Assembly: GCA_003158895.1 (NCBI GenBank)
Contig: PMLO01000024.1
Location: forward strand, 1 to 42,147
DNA from: Propionibacteriaceae bacterium
GTDB taxonomy: Bacteria; Actinomycetota; Actinomycetes; Propionibacteriales; Propionibacteriaceae
Length of the DNA stretch: 42,147 bases
Direction: 5' to 3'
The position numbers and the translations under genes are program-made. The number at the start of each line of letters is the position of its first letter. The first letter of the stretch is position 1. The notes beneath the pieces were generated by a model. The model worked only from the letters and a program-made list of their open reading frames with translations. It was not told the origin of the DNA and did not search any database. Shown here piece after piece: positions 19,601 through 29,179 of this stretch.

Positions 19601-21441
19601 TCCACCGTGACGGACTTCGCGAGGTTGCGCGGCTGGTCGACGTCATGTCCGAGCAGCGTGGCCAGCTCGCAGGCGAAGAACTGGAGCGGGATCACCGCGA
19701 CGAGCGGCTGGAACAGCGTGGGCACCTTGGGCAGCTCGACGAAGATGTCGGCGTACGGCCGAGCCTCGTCGTCGCCCTCCTCGGCCAGTACGACAGTGAG
19801 CGCACCCCGAGCCCGTACCTCTTGGATGTTCGACACGACCTTGTCGTGCAGCTGGTCACGTCCCTGCGGAGGCACGACGACGAACACCGGCAGACCGTCC
19901 TCGACGAGCGCGATCGGACCGTGCTTCAGCTCGCCCGCCGGGAAGCCTTCCGCGTGCAGGTAGCTGAGCTCCTTGAGCTTCAGCGCGCCCTCGAGCGCGA
20001 CGGGGTAGCCGACGTGGCGGCCGAGGAACAGCAAGGACTTGCAGCCGATGAAGTCCCGGGCAAGACCGGCCATCTGGTCGAGGCCGTCGAGCACGTGCTG
20101 CATCTTCGCCGGAAGCTGCTCCAGCTCGCTGAGAAGGTCGCGGATCTCGTCGCCGTACTTGGTCTCCTTGACCTGCGCCAGGTACAGCCCGAGCAGGTAG
20201 CAGGCGACGATCTGAGTGGTGAAGCCCTTCGTCGAGGCAACCCCGATCTCGGGTCCGGCGTGCGTGTAGATGACTGCGTCCGACTCGCGAGGGATCGTCG
20301 CGCCGTTCGTGTTGCAGATCGCGATGACCTTCGCGTGCTGCTCCCGCGCATGCCGGATGGCCATGAGCGTGTCGGCGGTCTCGCCCGACTGGGAGATCGT
20401 CACGACGAGCGTGGTCGGGGTGATGATCGGGTCTCGGTAGCGGAACTCGGAGGCGATCTCGACCTCACAGGGCACGCGCGTCCAGTGCTCGATGGCGTAC
20501 TTCGCGACCATTCCGGCGTAGAACGCGGTCCCGCACGCGACGATGACGATCTTGTCGACGCGGCGCAACTCGGCGTCGTCGATGCGGATCTCGTCGAGGA
20601 CGAGCCGGCCCTCGCCGTCGAGGCGCCCGAGCAGCGTGTCAGAGACGGCGCGCGGCTGCTCGAAGATCTCCTTCCTCATGAACCAGTCATAGCCGCCCTT
20701 CTCGGCAGCCGAGAGGTCCCAGTCGATGTGGTACGGGTGGGAGGGAGCCGCTTCGCCGGTGAAGCTGGTCACCTCGTAGCCGTCAGGGGTGACCTCGACG
20801 ACCTGGTCCTGGCCGAGCTCGACGGCCTCGCGGGTGTACTCGATGAACGCCGCGACGTCGGAGGCGACGAACATCTCCCCAACGCCCACGCCGACGACGA
20901 GCGGCGAGTTGCGGCGGGCGGCGACGATCCGGCCGGGGGAGAGCGCGTCCACCGCGACCAAGGTGAATGCGCCTTCGAGCCGGTTGCACACGGCCCGCAT
21001 CGCATCGACGAGCGATCCCGCCCGCTCGACCTCGCGGCCGAGCAGCTGGGCGGCGACCTCGGTGTCGGTCTCGCTGGCGAAGGTAACGCCCTCGGCCTCC
21101 AGATCCGCGCGCAGTGAGGCGAAGTTCTCGATGATGCCGTTGTGGACGACCGCGACCCGGCCGGTCTGCGAGGCGTGCGGGTGGGCGTTGCCATCCGTCG
21201 GACCACCGTGCGTAGCCCAGCGCGTATGGCCGATGCCCTGGGTGGACGGCGGCAGCGGGCTCTCGGCGAGCTCCGCGACGAGGTTGGCGAGCTTGCCTGC
21301 CTTCTTGGCCAGCGCGAGGCCCGCATCAGCGACGACGGCGATGCCGGCGGAGTCGTACCCCCGGTACTCCATACGGCGCAGACCGCCGATGATGACGTCC
21401 TGAGCTTGTCTCGGGCCCACGTACCCAATGATTCCGCACAT
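19597..21441 (-). CDS. glmS: Glutamine-fructose-6-phosphate aminotransferase
   Basis: MCGIIGYVGPRQAQDVIIGGLRRMEYRGYDSAGI; C-terminal LAKSVTVE. Confidence 0.97.
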   Translation of the reverse strand: MCGIIGYVGPRQAQDVIIGGLRRMEYRGYDSAGIAVVADAGLALAKKAGKLANLVAELAESPLPPSTQGIGHTRWATHGGPTDGNAHPHASQTGRVAVVHNGIIENFASLRADLEAEGVTFASETDTEVAAQLLGREVERAGSLVDAMRAVCNRLEGAFTLVAVDALSPGRIVAARRNSPLVVGVGVGEMFVASDVAAFIEYTREAVELGQDQVVEVTPDGYEVTSFTGEAAPSHPYHIDWDLSAAEKGGYDWFMRKEIFEQPRAVSDTLLGRLDGEGRLVLDEIRIDDAELRRVDKIVIVACGTAFYAGMVAKYAIEHWTRVPCEVEIASEFRYRDPIITPTTLVVTISQSGETADTLMAIRHAREQHAKVIAICNTNGATIPRESDAVIYTHAGPEIGVASTKGFTTQIVACYLLGLYLAQVKETKYGDEIRDLLSELEQLPAKMQHVLDGLDQMAGLARDFIGCKSLLFLGRHVGYPVALEGALKLKELSYLHAEGFPAGELKHGPIALVEDGLPVFVVVPPQGRDQLHDKVVSNIQEVRARGALTVVLAEEGDDEARPYADIFVELPKVPTLFQPLVAVIPLQFFACELATLLGHDVDQPRNLAKSVTVE

Positions 21442-21531
21442 GGCCAGGACTCTACTTGTCCCCGACGCCCACGCTCCGGCGGTGCCCGGAACCACCGGGG
21501 TGAGAACGGTTCGCGTCGGTAGTCTGGCCAG

Positions 21532-22146
21532 GTGATCCAGAGCCCAGCCATGGCGACGCCCGCACGCGAGATCCTCGCCGCCTTGGACACGTGGTCACCG
21601 GTGGCACCGGCTCAGCGACAGCTGAAAGGTGAGTACGAGTCCTTCGTGCGTACGACGGGCGACCCGGCGCTCGCCCGACATGGTGGCCCGGAGCACCTCA
21701 CCGGCAGTTGCTTCGTCCTCACGCCCGACCTGTCCAGGGTGCTTCTCTGCTTCCACCGCAAGGGCCAGTTCTGGGTGCAGCTGGGCGGCCACGTGGAACC
21801 TGGAGACGTCTCAGTCGCCGCAGCGGCCTACCGGGAAGCCCGCGAAGAGGGTGGCATCACCGAACTCCGTTCGTTCGGCGGTGTGCCTCTGGACCTCGAC
21901 CGCCACTCGCTGAGCGGTGGCTTCGGGGCGTGTCGGGTCCACTGGGATGTGGGGTATGTGGCATTCGCCGACGTAGACGCCGTACCCGTGGTCAGCCTCG
22001 AGAGCGAAGCAGTCGCATGGTTCGATGTGGAAGAGCTCCCGACGCAGGTACCCGAGGGCTTCCCTGCGCGACTGCGCACGGTTCTCGATGAACTGACCCA
22101 CAGACGAGGCTCCGACGGGGTCGACGTTGCGACCACGGTGTCGTGA
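21532..22146 (+). CDS. Nudix hydrolase
   Basis: GGHVEPGDVSVAAAAYREAREEGGI Nudix box; GTG start with TAGTCT-N6 upstream. Confidence 0.9.
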   Translation: MIQSPAMATPAREILAALDTWSPVAPAQRQLKGEYESFVRTTGDPALARHGGPEHLTGSCFVLTPDLSRVLLCFHRKGQFWVQLGGHVEPGDVSVAAAAYREAREEGGITELRSFGGVPLDLDRHSLSGGFGACRVHWDVGYVAFADVDAVPVVSLESEAVAWFDVEELPTQVPEGFPARLRTVLDELTHRRGSDGVDVATTVS

Positions 22147-22274
22147 TCCTGGCCGTCTATCACCGCGTGTCTGCCCGGTCTTTCGCGCCAAGGCGCGGGA
22201 CAGATGCCATCCGTTGTCGTGTCGGATGGACAGGCATGGTCGGCGCTTGAGAGGGTTCCGGCGGGAGGTGGCAC

Positions 22275-23222
22275 ATGGACGAGCCGGAGGACGACCCGTA
22301 CGGGCCGTACCTGACCCTTCGCCGAGCCCACTGGGCCGAGCTCGCACGGCATCACGAGCTCGACCTGTCCGAGCAGACGCTCGCCAACATCCGCTCCACG
22401 GGCGACCCGATCGACCTCGATCAGGTACGTCAGGTCTACCTGCCCCTCACCGAGCTCGTGAACCTCTACATCGAGCACAAGGGCCTTCTCTATCGCGACC
22501 AGAACGAGTTCCTGCGCTTGTCGGAGCGCAAGACGACATTCGTCATCGGCGTGGCCGGCTCGGTCGCGGTCGGCAAGTCGACCACGTCTCGGCTGCTGCG
22601 CGAGCTGCTGCGCCGCGAGGGCGCGACCGTCGACCTGGTCACGACCGACGGCTTCCTCCTCCCCAACGCCGAACTCGAGCGGCGGGGGCTGCTGGAGCGG
22701 AAGGGATTCCCCGAGTCGTACGACAGGCGCGCGCTCGTACGGTTCGTGCGCGACGTGAAGTCCGGCGAGGAGGGCGTGACCGCGCCCGTCTACTCGCACC
22801 TCGTGTACGACATCGTGCCGGGCGAGACGATCACCGTGAACCAGCCCGACATCCTCATCGTCGAGGGCCTGAACGTGCTGCAGCCGCCGCGGCCCCGCAA
22901 GGACGGCTCCGGAGCGCTCGTCGTCAGTGACTTCTTCGACTTCACGGTGTACGTCGACGCCTCGGAGCGGGCGATCCGGAACTGGTATGTCGAGCGCTTC
23001 CTCCACCTCCGCGAGACCGCGTTTCGCGACCCCAGCTCGTACTTCACCCGCTTCGCGGAGCTCACCGAGGACGTGGCGGTCGAGACCGCCGGTGCCGTCT
23101 GGGACTCGATCAACGGGCCCAACCTCGTGCAGAACATTCGCCCGACCCGAGGACGCGCCACGGTCGTACTGCGCAAGGGACTGGCGCACAACATCGAATG
23201 GGTACGGATCCGCAAGGTCTGA
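22275..23222 (+). CDS. coaA: Pantothenate kinase type I
   Basis: VIGVAGSVAVGKSTTSRLL, VTTDGFLLPN, PDILIVEGLNVLQ; GGGAGG SD. Confidence 0.96.
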   Translation: MDEPEDDPYGPYLTLRRAHWAELARHHELDLSEQTLANIRSTGDPIDLDQVRQVYLPLTELVNLYIEHKGLLYRDQNEFLRLSERKTTFVIGVAGSVAVGKSTTSRLLRELLRREGATVDLVTTDGFLLPNAELERRGLLERKGFPESYDRRALVRFVRDVKSGEEGVTAPVYSHLVYDIVPGETITVNQPDILIVEGLNVLQPPRPRKDGSGALVVSDFFDFTVYVDASERAIRNWYVERFLHLRETAFRDPSSYFTRFAELTEDVAVETAGAVWDSINGPNLVQNIRPTRGRATVVLRKGLAHNIEWVRIRKV

Positions 23223-23325
23223 CCGTGTTCTTCTACCTGCCTCCGACAAGGCGCGTAGCGTTGCATCGCTCTGAGTCTCGCTGACGCGTTCGACGCCACC
23301 GGGTCAGACGTCCTAGGAGAACGAC

Positions 23326-23784
23326 ATGACCGCCCACCCGCCGACGACTCCGCCCGTGTCGCTGTCACAGCCGTACTACGGCGCCACCTTCCCCATCGCC
23401 GTCAAGCGGTTCTGGCAGAAGTACGCGACGTTCAGCGGCCGTGCCAGCCGGAGCGAGTACTGGTGGTGGTCGCTCGTCAGCGGCATCGTCGGGGCGATCG
23501 TCCTGTCGATCTACATCCCGTCGCTCCTGGCCGCCAGAACCGGTGGATACGGCCTGCAGATCAATACCGGCATTGTCATCGTGCTCGTCGTCGGCCTGCT
23601 CTGGTTCCTGGCGACGGTCGTACCGACGCTGGCTCTCCTCCTGCGAAGGCTCCACGACGCGAACCTCAGTGGATGGTTCTGTCTGTTGGGACTCATTCCG
23701 ACGGCGGGATGGCTCTTCATTCTCATCTTCACCCTCCTGCCCTCGAACCGTGCCGGCGCACGCTTCGACCAGCCGGCCGCGTAG
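23326..23784 (+). CDS. DUF805 family membrane protein
   Basis: FSGRASRSEYWWWSLVSGIVGAIV...LALLLRRLHDANLSGWF. Confidence 0.92.
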   Translation: MTAHPPTTPPVSLSQPYYGATFPIAVKRFWQKYATFSGRASRSEYWWWSLVSGIVGAIVLSIYIPSLLAARTGGYGLQINTGIVIVLVVGLLWFLATVVPTLALLLRRLHDANLSGWFCLLGLIPTAGWLFILIFTLLPSNRAGARFDQPAA

Positions 23785-23807
23785 GCAGGAGCGCTCAGGA
23801 GCCCCAC

Positions 23808-24422
23808 CTAGCCGGCGTGCGGTCCCTTGACGTCGATCCCGCCGAACATGGCCAAGCCCTTGATGATGATCCGCTTGCTGCCGGGCGTGGTGCGCTTCAC
23901 GGACGTGCCGCCGAAGATGGCGAACGTGTGGTCGATGACCTCGACGCCTGCCGGCACCTTGACGTTGACGCCGCCGAACACCGCATAGGCGTCGATGACG
24001 ATCTCGTCGGAGGTCCAGACGGCGTCCGTGACGTCGATGTCCACGCCCCCGAAAGCGGCGTAGCAGTGCAGCTGACTCGGGGTGTCCCATCTGCCCGCCA
24101 GCGTGGCGCCGCTGAAGAACCCGACCTTGACGATCGAGTCCTGAGCGTTACCGGACGGGCGCGCCACGGCGTTCGCGGTCGGCACCTGGGAGTAGGTGAC
24201 CGGGTTGTGCGTGACGTTCGCGAGGTCGCGTGTCACCGGCCGGAGGTCGTCGCGGTTCGCGGCCGACCTGACCGCCACCGAGCGGTTCTCGTACTCATCG
24301 GCGCTGAGGTAGCCGTGCGTCCGCGCCGCCTCGAGCAGTGCCATCGCGTCCGCACGGTCCGCTTCGGTCACCGGCAGGTGACCCCCGTACTTGGGTCCAA
24401 CATCCGAAGGCTCCATCGTCAT
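23808..24422 (-). CDS. DUF1707 / LiaF-like cell-envelope stress protein
   Basis: ADRADAMALLEAARTHGYLSADEYENRSVAVRSA (DUF1707) and AAFGGVDIDV...AVFGGVNVKVP repeats (LiaF C-terminal-like). Confidence 0.85.
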   Translation of the reverse strand: MTMEPSDVGPKYGGHLPVTEADRADAMALLEAARTHGYLSADEYENRSVAVRSAANRDDLRPVTRDLANVTHNPVTYSQVPTANAVARPSGNAQDSIVKVGFFSGATLAGRWDTPSQLHCYAAFGGVDIDVTDAVWTSDEIVIDAYAVFGGVNVKVPAGVEVIDHTFAIFGGTSVKRTTPGSKRIIIKGLAMFGGIDVKGPHAG

Positions 24423-24448
24423 ACGACCAGGCTATTCGCGCCACGTTC

Positions 24449-24462
24449 CGGGGTGCACCCCG
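24449..24462. promoter_or_regulatory. 14-bp perfect palindrome upstream of the DUF1707/LiaF-like gene
   Basis: CGGGGTGCACCCCG. Confidence 0.5.
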
Positions 24463-24468
24463 AGGTCC

Positions 24469-25380
24469 TCAGATGTCCTGCATCGCCTTCGCGATGGTGA
24501 TGTTCCTCGTGGTCGACTCGCGTTGGGAGTCGCTCAGCGGACGACCGGCCGCTGCGACGTGCGCCCAGGACACGTTGATGACCGACCGCACGACCACCCA
24601 GTCCCGGCAGCGGCGTTCGTCGAGCCCCGATGCATCGACCAGCGCGTAGAAGCGTTCCCGGATGCCCGCGCCCGGGTCGTCGCCGAGCTCGGACCAGCGG
24701 TTCCAGAGCATCGGGGCGAGCTCGTACGCGGGATCGCCGGCCAAGCCTTTCGGGTCGATGACGAGCCAGGGCCGGCGCTCGCCGCGAAGGACGTTCTCGT
24801 AGTGGAGATCACCGTGGATGACGGCGCTCGGTTCCTCGGCCAGAAGGCGGGGAGCCGCAGCGAGCGCCTGCTCGACGAACCGTGATGCCATGGCGTCTCG
24901 AGGGAGCGCACGGACGTCGTCGAGCCAGGGGCCGAGCAGCTCCCGCAGGTCGGTCAAACGGGGGCTCGACGGACGGTGGATCAGACCGTACAGCTCACCG
25001 ACGACCTCGCAGGCTTCCAGGACGTCGATGCTGGTGAGGTCGCCGGGCCCCAGCCGCTCCATGAGCGTGGCTCCGCGCCGAGGGTCTGCGGTCCACAGCT
25101 CGACGGCTCCCCGACCTGCCCACAGCTGAAGCGCGACCGGCTCACCGTAGGACTCCGGATCGATGAGGCCGATCTTCAGCATCCCTCGGCGACCAGCGTC
25201 GGTGAGTACCGGCATGACGAGTCCGGTGTACCCGAAGCTCGGCTCACCGTCGTACGACAGGGCCCACTCGTCTGTGATCCGGTCGGCCAGCTGCGGGAGG
25301 CGCCGAGCGAAGGAGGCTCGGTCCGGATCCAGAGGCGCCTGTGCGGCGAAACCGGGCGGGACCTGGTACGGAAGCTTCAT
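24469..25380 (-). CDS. APH(6)/hydroxyurea phosphotransferase family kinase
   Basis: VIHGDLHYENVLRGERRPWLVIDPKGLAGDPAYELAPMLWNRW; ATGA overlap with upstream gene. Confidence 0.88.
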   Translation of the reverse strand: MKLPYQVPPGFAAQAPLDPDRASFARRLPQLADRITDEWALSYDGEPSFGYTGLVMPVLTDAGRRGMLKIGLIDPESYGEPVALQLWAGRGAVELWTADPRRGATLMERLGPGDLTSIDVLEACEVVGELYGLIHRPSSPRLTDLRELLGPWLDDVRALPRDAMASRFVEQALAAAPRLLAEEPSAVIHGDLHYENVLRGERRPWLVIDPKGLAGDPAYELAPMLWNRWSELGDDPGAGIRERFYALVDASGLDERRCRDWVVVRSVINVSWAHVAAAGRPLSDSQRESTTRNITIAKAMQDI

Positions 25381-25601
25381 GAGCTCTTGCGGCGTGCCCG
25401 AACGACGACCGCGCACCCGCCACCGACAAGAGCGACGCCGATGACCGCCGTCACCCCGCCGAGGCCGAGGAGGAGGCTTCCGACGTCCGGCTCGCTGAGG
25501 CCCGCATACGCGTAGGAGATTCCCAGTACGGCGAACACGAGCCCTGCGACCGCGAGCAGCGTCCCCGCGACCGTGCCGACGAGGCGCTGCCGGGGGGTCA
25601 T
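25377..25601 (-). CDS. Small two-TM membrane protein
   Basis: [35 protein letters not shown]...; ATGA overlaps with glmM and with the downstream kinase. Confidence 0.78.
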   Translation of the reverse strand: MTPRQRLVGTVAGTLLAVAGLVFAVLGISYAYAGLSEPDVGSLLLGLGGVTAVIGVALVGGGCAVVVRARRKSS

Positions 25602-26956
25602 GCCAGGCTGACCCGAGCCTTGACGATGCCGGCGAGCTCCTCGCAGACCTCTTGGGCCTCGTCGAACGTGGTCGCCTCCACCATGACGCGTACGACTGGC
25701 TCCGTACCCGACGGCCGCAGCAGCACCCGCCCGGAGTCGCCCAGCCGCTTCGTCGCGGCGCTCACGGCCACCTTGATCTCAAGGTCGGACCCGGCGCGCA
25801 GCTTGTCGACGCCACGCACGTTGATCATCACCTGCGGCAGGCGCGTCATCACCTCGGCCAGGTCGGCGAGTGACGTGGCTGTACGAGCCATGCGCGCGGT
25901 CAGGTGCAGCCCTGTCAGCACGCCGTCGCCGGTCGTCGCGAACTCGCTCATGATCACGTGGCCCGACTGCTCGCCGCCGAGGGTGAAGCCGTTGGCGTTC
26001 ATCGACTCCAGCACGTACCGGTCGCCGACCTTCGTCTGGTCCACCCGGATCCCCTGGGCCCTCATCGCGTGCAGGAAGCCGAGGTTGCTCATCACGGTCG
26101 CCACGACGGTGTCGGACTGGAGCTCGTGGCTCTCTCGCATCGCGACCGCGAGGATCGCGAGGATCTGGTCGCCGTCCACGAGCGCCCCTGTCGCGTCCAC
26201 CGCGAGGCAGCGGTCCGCGTCGCCGTCGAGCGCGATGCCGAGGTCGGCGCCGTGCTTCACGACGGCCTTCTGCAGGTCGTCCATGTGGGTCGAGCCGCAG
26301 CGGTCGTTGATGTTGAGACCGTCAGGCGTGTGGTGGATGCCGATCACGGTGGCGCCCTGCGCGGCGAACGCGGAGAGTGCCGTCGTCGAGGCCGCCCCGT
26401 TGGCACAGTCGATGACGATCGTCACGCCCTCAAGGCTCGCGTCGACGCCGAGCGACGCGACGAGGTGGGCGATGTACGCGTCCACCAGGCCCGGGTCGTC
26501 CGTGACGCGGCCCACACCGGCGCCGGTCGGACGCTGCCACGTCTCGCCCATCCGCAGCTCGATGGCGTCCTCGAGGTCGTCGTCGAGCTTGATACCGCCG
26601 CGCGCGAAGAACTTGATCCCGTTGTCGGGCATGGGGTTGTGCGAGGCCGAGAGCATCACACCGAGGTCGGCACCCGTCGAGGCGACCAGGTAGGCGACTC
26701 CGGGGGTGGGGACGAGGCCAACCCGTACGACATCGACGCCGGCGCTCGCGAGTCCTGCCACCACAGCGGCTTCGAGGAACTCCCCGGAGGCACGCGGGTC
26801 ACGACCGACCAGAGCCCGCGGCCGACGCCCGCCCGCGAACGCGCCAGCCTCTCCGAGGACGTGGGCAGCCGCGACGGACAGGTCGAGCGCAAGTTCGGCC
26901 GTGAGGTCGCCGTTGGCGACCCCGCGCACACCGTCAGTACCGAAGAGACGACCCAT
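25598..26956 (-). CDS. glmM: Phosphoglucosamine mutase
   Basis: [41 protein letters not shown]. Confidence 0.98.
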   Translation of the reverse strand: MGRLFGTDGVRGVANGDLTAELALDLSVAAAHVLGEAGAFAGGRRPRALVGRDPRASGEFLEAAVVAGLASAGVDVVRVGLVPTPGVAYLVASTGADLGVMLSASHNPMPDNGIKFFARGGIKLDDDLEDAIELRMGETWQRPTGAGVGRVTDDPGLVDAYIAHLVASLGVDASLEGVTIVIDCANGAASTTALSAFAAQGATVIGIHHTPDGLNINDRCGSTHMDDLQKAVVKHGADLGIALDGDADRCLAVDATGALVDGDQILAILAVAMRESHELQSDTVVATVMSNLGFLHAMRAQGIRVDQTKVGDRYVLESMNANGFTLGGEQSGHVIMSEFATTGDGVLTGLHLTARMARTATSLADLAEVMTRLPQVMINVRGVDKLRAGSDLEIKVAVSAATKRLGDSGRVLLRPSGTEPVVRVMVEATTFDEAQEVCEELAGIVKARVSLA

Positions 26957-26974
26957 GACAGGGGCGTCCTTTGA

Positions 26975-27496
26975 TCAGCGCTTGCTGTACTGAGGAGCCT
27001 TGCGGGCCTTCTTGAGACCAGCCTTCTTGCGCTCCTTGATCCGGGAGTCGCGGCTGAGCATGCCGGCCTTCTTCAGCGCGGGGCGCGAGGCCTCGGCGTC
27101 GGCGGCGTTGAGCGCACGGGCCACGCCGAGACGCAGGGCGCCGGCCTGACCGGTCACGCCGCCGCCGTTGATGCGGGCGATGACGTCGTACGACCCGGCA
27201 ACCGCCGCGGTCTCCATCGGCTCGGTCGCGATCTGCTGGTGCACCTTGTTCGGGAAGTAGTCCTCGAGGGTGCGGCCGTTGATCGTCCACGTCCCCGTAC
27301 CCGGGATCAGCCGGACGCGGGCGACCGCTTCCTTGCGACGGCCGGTGCCACCGGTCTTGGTGACGACAGCCGGGCGGCTCGAGGGGGACGCGCTCGAGGG
27401 GACAGCCTCAGCGCGGTACGCGATCTCACGGTCGCTCTCGTCGGTGAAGGAGGCGATCTCTTCGCCCTCGGGCTCGACGATTTCGGTCACAGACAC
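26975..27496 (-). CDS. rpsI: 30S ribosomal protein S9 (N-terminally extended)
   Basis: [26 protein letters not shown]...[26 protein letters not shown]. Confidence 0.97.
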   Translation of the reverse strand: MSVTEIVEPEGEEIASFTDESDREIAYRAEAVPSSASPSSRPAVVTKTGGTGRRKEAVARVRLIPGTGTWTINGRTLEDYFPNKVHQQIATEPMETAAVAGSYDVIARINGGGVTGQAGALRLGVARALNAADAEASRPALKKAGMLSRDSRIKERKKAGLKKARKAPQYSKR

Positions 27497-27512
27497 TGGC
27501 AGTTCCTCAATC

Positions 27513-27956
27513 TCACTGGGCGATCTGGGTGATCGTGTACGGCTTGGGCTGCTGCGCAGCGTGCGGGTGCTCGGGGCCTGAGTAGACCTTGAGCTTGCCC
27601 AGCAACTGACGGCTGAGCTTGTTCTTCGGGAGCATTCCCCAGACTGCGCGCTCGACAGCCTTGCGGGGATCCTTGTCCAGCAGCTCGCCGTACGGAACGG
27701 CCTTGAGGCTGCCCGGACGGGTCGTGCTGCGGTACGCCATCTTGGTGGTGCGCTTCGACCCCGTCAGGGCGATCTTCGACGCGTTGACGATGACGACGAA
27801 GTCGCCGGTGTCGACGTGTGGCGCGTACGTGGGCTTGTGCTTGCCACGCAGGAGGGTTGCGGCAGTCGTAGCGAGGCGACCGAGGACAATGTCCTGGGCA
27901 TCGATGACGTGCCAGTTCCTGGTGATCTCGCCAGGCTTCGGGCTGTACGTAGACAC
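27513..27956 (-). CDS. rplM: 50S ribosomal protein L13
   Basis: GTG start [30 protein letters not shown]...[19 protein letters not shown]. Confidence 0.97.
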   Translation of the reverse strand: MSTYSPKPGEITRNWHVIDAQDIVLGRLATTAATLLRGKHKPTYAPHVDTGDFVVIVNASKIALTGSKRTTKMAYRSTTRPGSLKAVPYGELLDKDPRKAVERAVWGMLPKNKLSRQLLGKLKVYSGPEHPHAAQQPKPYTITQIAQ

Positions 27957-28034
27957 GGGTCGAACCAATCTCTCGCTTGAGCTATCCAGACTGCGGGCGC
28001 CACGGGTCGAATACACCGGGCACAACAGCCGCTA

Positions 28035-28063
28035 ACACTACCGCCGGGGCAACGGAACGGCAA
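28035..28063 (-). promoter_or_regulatory. Candidate housekeeping promoter for rplM-rpsI-glmM
   Basis: TTGCCG-N17-TAGTGT on the minus strand. Confidence 0.55.
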
Positions 28064-28071
28064 AACGTCGG

Positions 28072-29088
28072 CTACACGAACCGTACCCAGTTGGCCCCGT
28101 TACCCGTCTCCTGACGATCCACCGCGGTCAGCTGGGCATCAGCCCCGATCTCGTACAGGGTCGCCGTCGTCGACCGCTCCCCCACCGCCAGCAGGTACTT
28201 GCCATCAGGCGTCACGCCGAAGCCACGAGGCTGTGGCTCCGTCGGGGTGAACGCCGTCGCGGGCCCCGGTTCCCCGCTCAGCCCCAGGGGCAACGTGGCG
28301 ATCGTGGACGCGCTGCGTTCGCTCGCCCAGGCCCACCGACCGTCCGACGCCAGCTGGACGTCCGCGCCCCAGATGAGGTGCTCAGCCGCCGGATCGGCGC
28401 CGTACCGGCTGTGGGTCAGCCCAGCCGAGGGATCGACGATCGACTGCTGCGACGTGAGCGTCAGCTCCCCTGTGGCGCTGTCACGGGCGTAGTGGAGCAC
28501 CTCGCCGGAGAACTCCGTCACGACGAACGCGCTGGTCTCTGCGGCGTTGAGTACGACGTGTCGCGGGCCGGATCCCGCCGGCGCGGCCGCGGGGATGCCC
28601 TTGGTCAGTGCGCCGTCCCGGCCGAGCTCGTACCGGATCACGGCGTCCTCGCCGAGGGAGACCAGGTACGCATGCCGCGTGTCCTTGGTGACGACGACGC
28701 TGTGCGAGCTGGCGTGGAAGACCGCCGGTGACGGATCCCCGAGGTGACCGTTGTCCACCCGCCAGCACATCCCGTACCCCTCGTGGTAGAACACGCCGAG
28801 CAGTCGGTCGCCGTGCGGCGTGAGCGTGAGGTACGTCGGCGAGCCCGGCACCGTCATCTCGTCCCAGGTGGTCAGCGCTCCTGTCGTGGTGTCGAGAGAA
28901 CTGGTCACGATCGACGAAGGCTTGGCGCCGGAGTACAGGAGGTGCCGTTCCGGGTCGATGGCGAGCGTCGAGCAGCCCGGTCCGACGGCGCTCACCGCCA
29001 ACCGCTCCAGGCGGCCGTCCGCGATCCGGAACGTGCTGACCGTGCCGTCTACCGCGTTCGCGACCAGCGCGAGGACAGGGGTGCTCAT
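28072..29088 (-). CDS. Lactonase-family (6-phosphogluconolactonase-like) beta-propeller
   Basis: MSTPVLALVANAVDGTVSTFRIADGRL..., SGPRHVVLN, PRGFGVTPDGKYLLA. Confidence 0.88.
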   Translation of the reverse strand: MSTPVLALVANAVDGTVSTFRIADGRLERLAVSAVGPGCSTLAIDPERHLLYSGAKPSSIVTSSLDTTTGALTTWDEMTVPGSPTYLTLTPHGDRLLGVFYHEGYGMCWRVDNGHLGDPSPAVFHASSHSVVVTKDTRHAYLVSLGEDAVIRYELGRDGALTKGIPAAAPAGSGPRHVVLNAAETSAFVVTEFSGEVLHYARDSATGELTLTSQQSIVDPSAGLTHSRYGADPAAEHLIWGADVQLASDGRWAWASERSASTIATLPLGLSGEPGPATAFTPTEPQPRGFGVTPDGKYLLAVGERSTTATLYEIGADAQLTAVDRQETGNGANWVRFV

Positions 29089-29179
29089 GCTCGTCACTCT
29101 AGAGCGCGCGATGAGAGGTGTGCGCGCCCTTGTGGGGTACGTGCCACGGCCAGTGGGTGGGCCGTGTATCTTCCCGAGC

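Noticed and set aside
22184-22229. Two small stem-loops upstream of coaA (CGCGCC-AA-GGCGCG; CCATCCG-N9-CGGATGG)
   Set aside because: Short stems are common in high-GC DNA; possibly the Nudix terminator, not strong enough to report as a regulator.
21828-23249. 473-aa minus-strand ORF
   Set aside because: Antisense to coaA and the Nudix gene; both plus-strand products have clear motifs.
29145-29166. CACGGCC/GGCCGTG inverted repeat upstream of the EF-G-like gene
   Set aside because: It fits within a leaderless promoter region and is only 7 bp; insufficient support as a distinct element.
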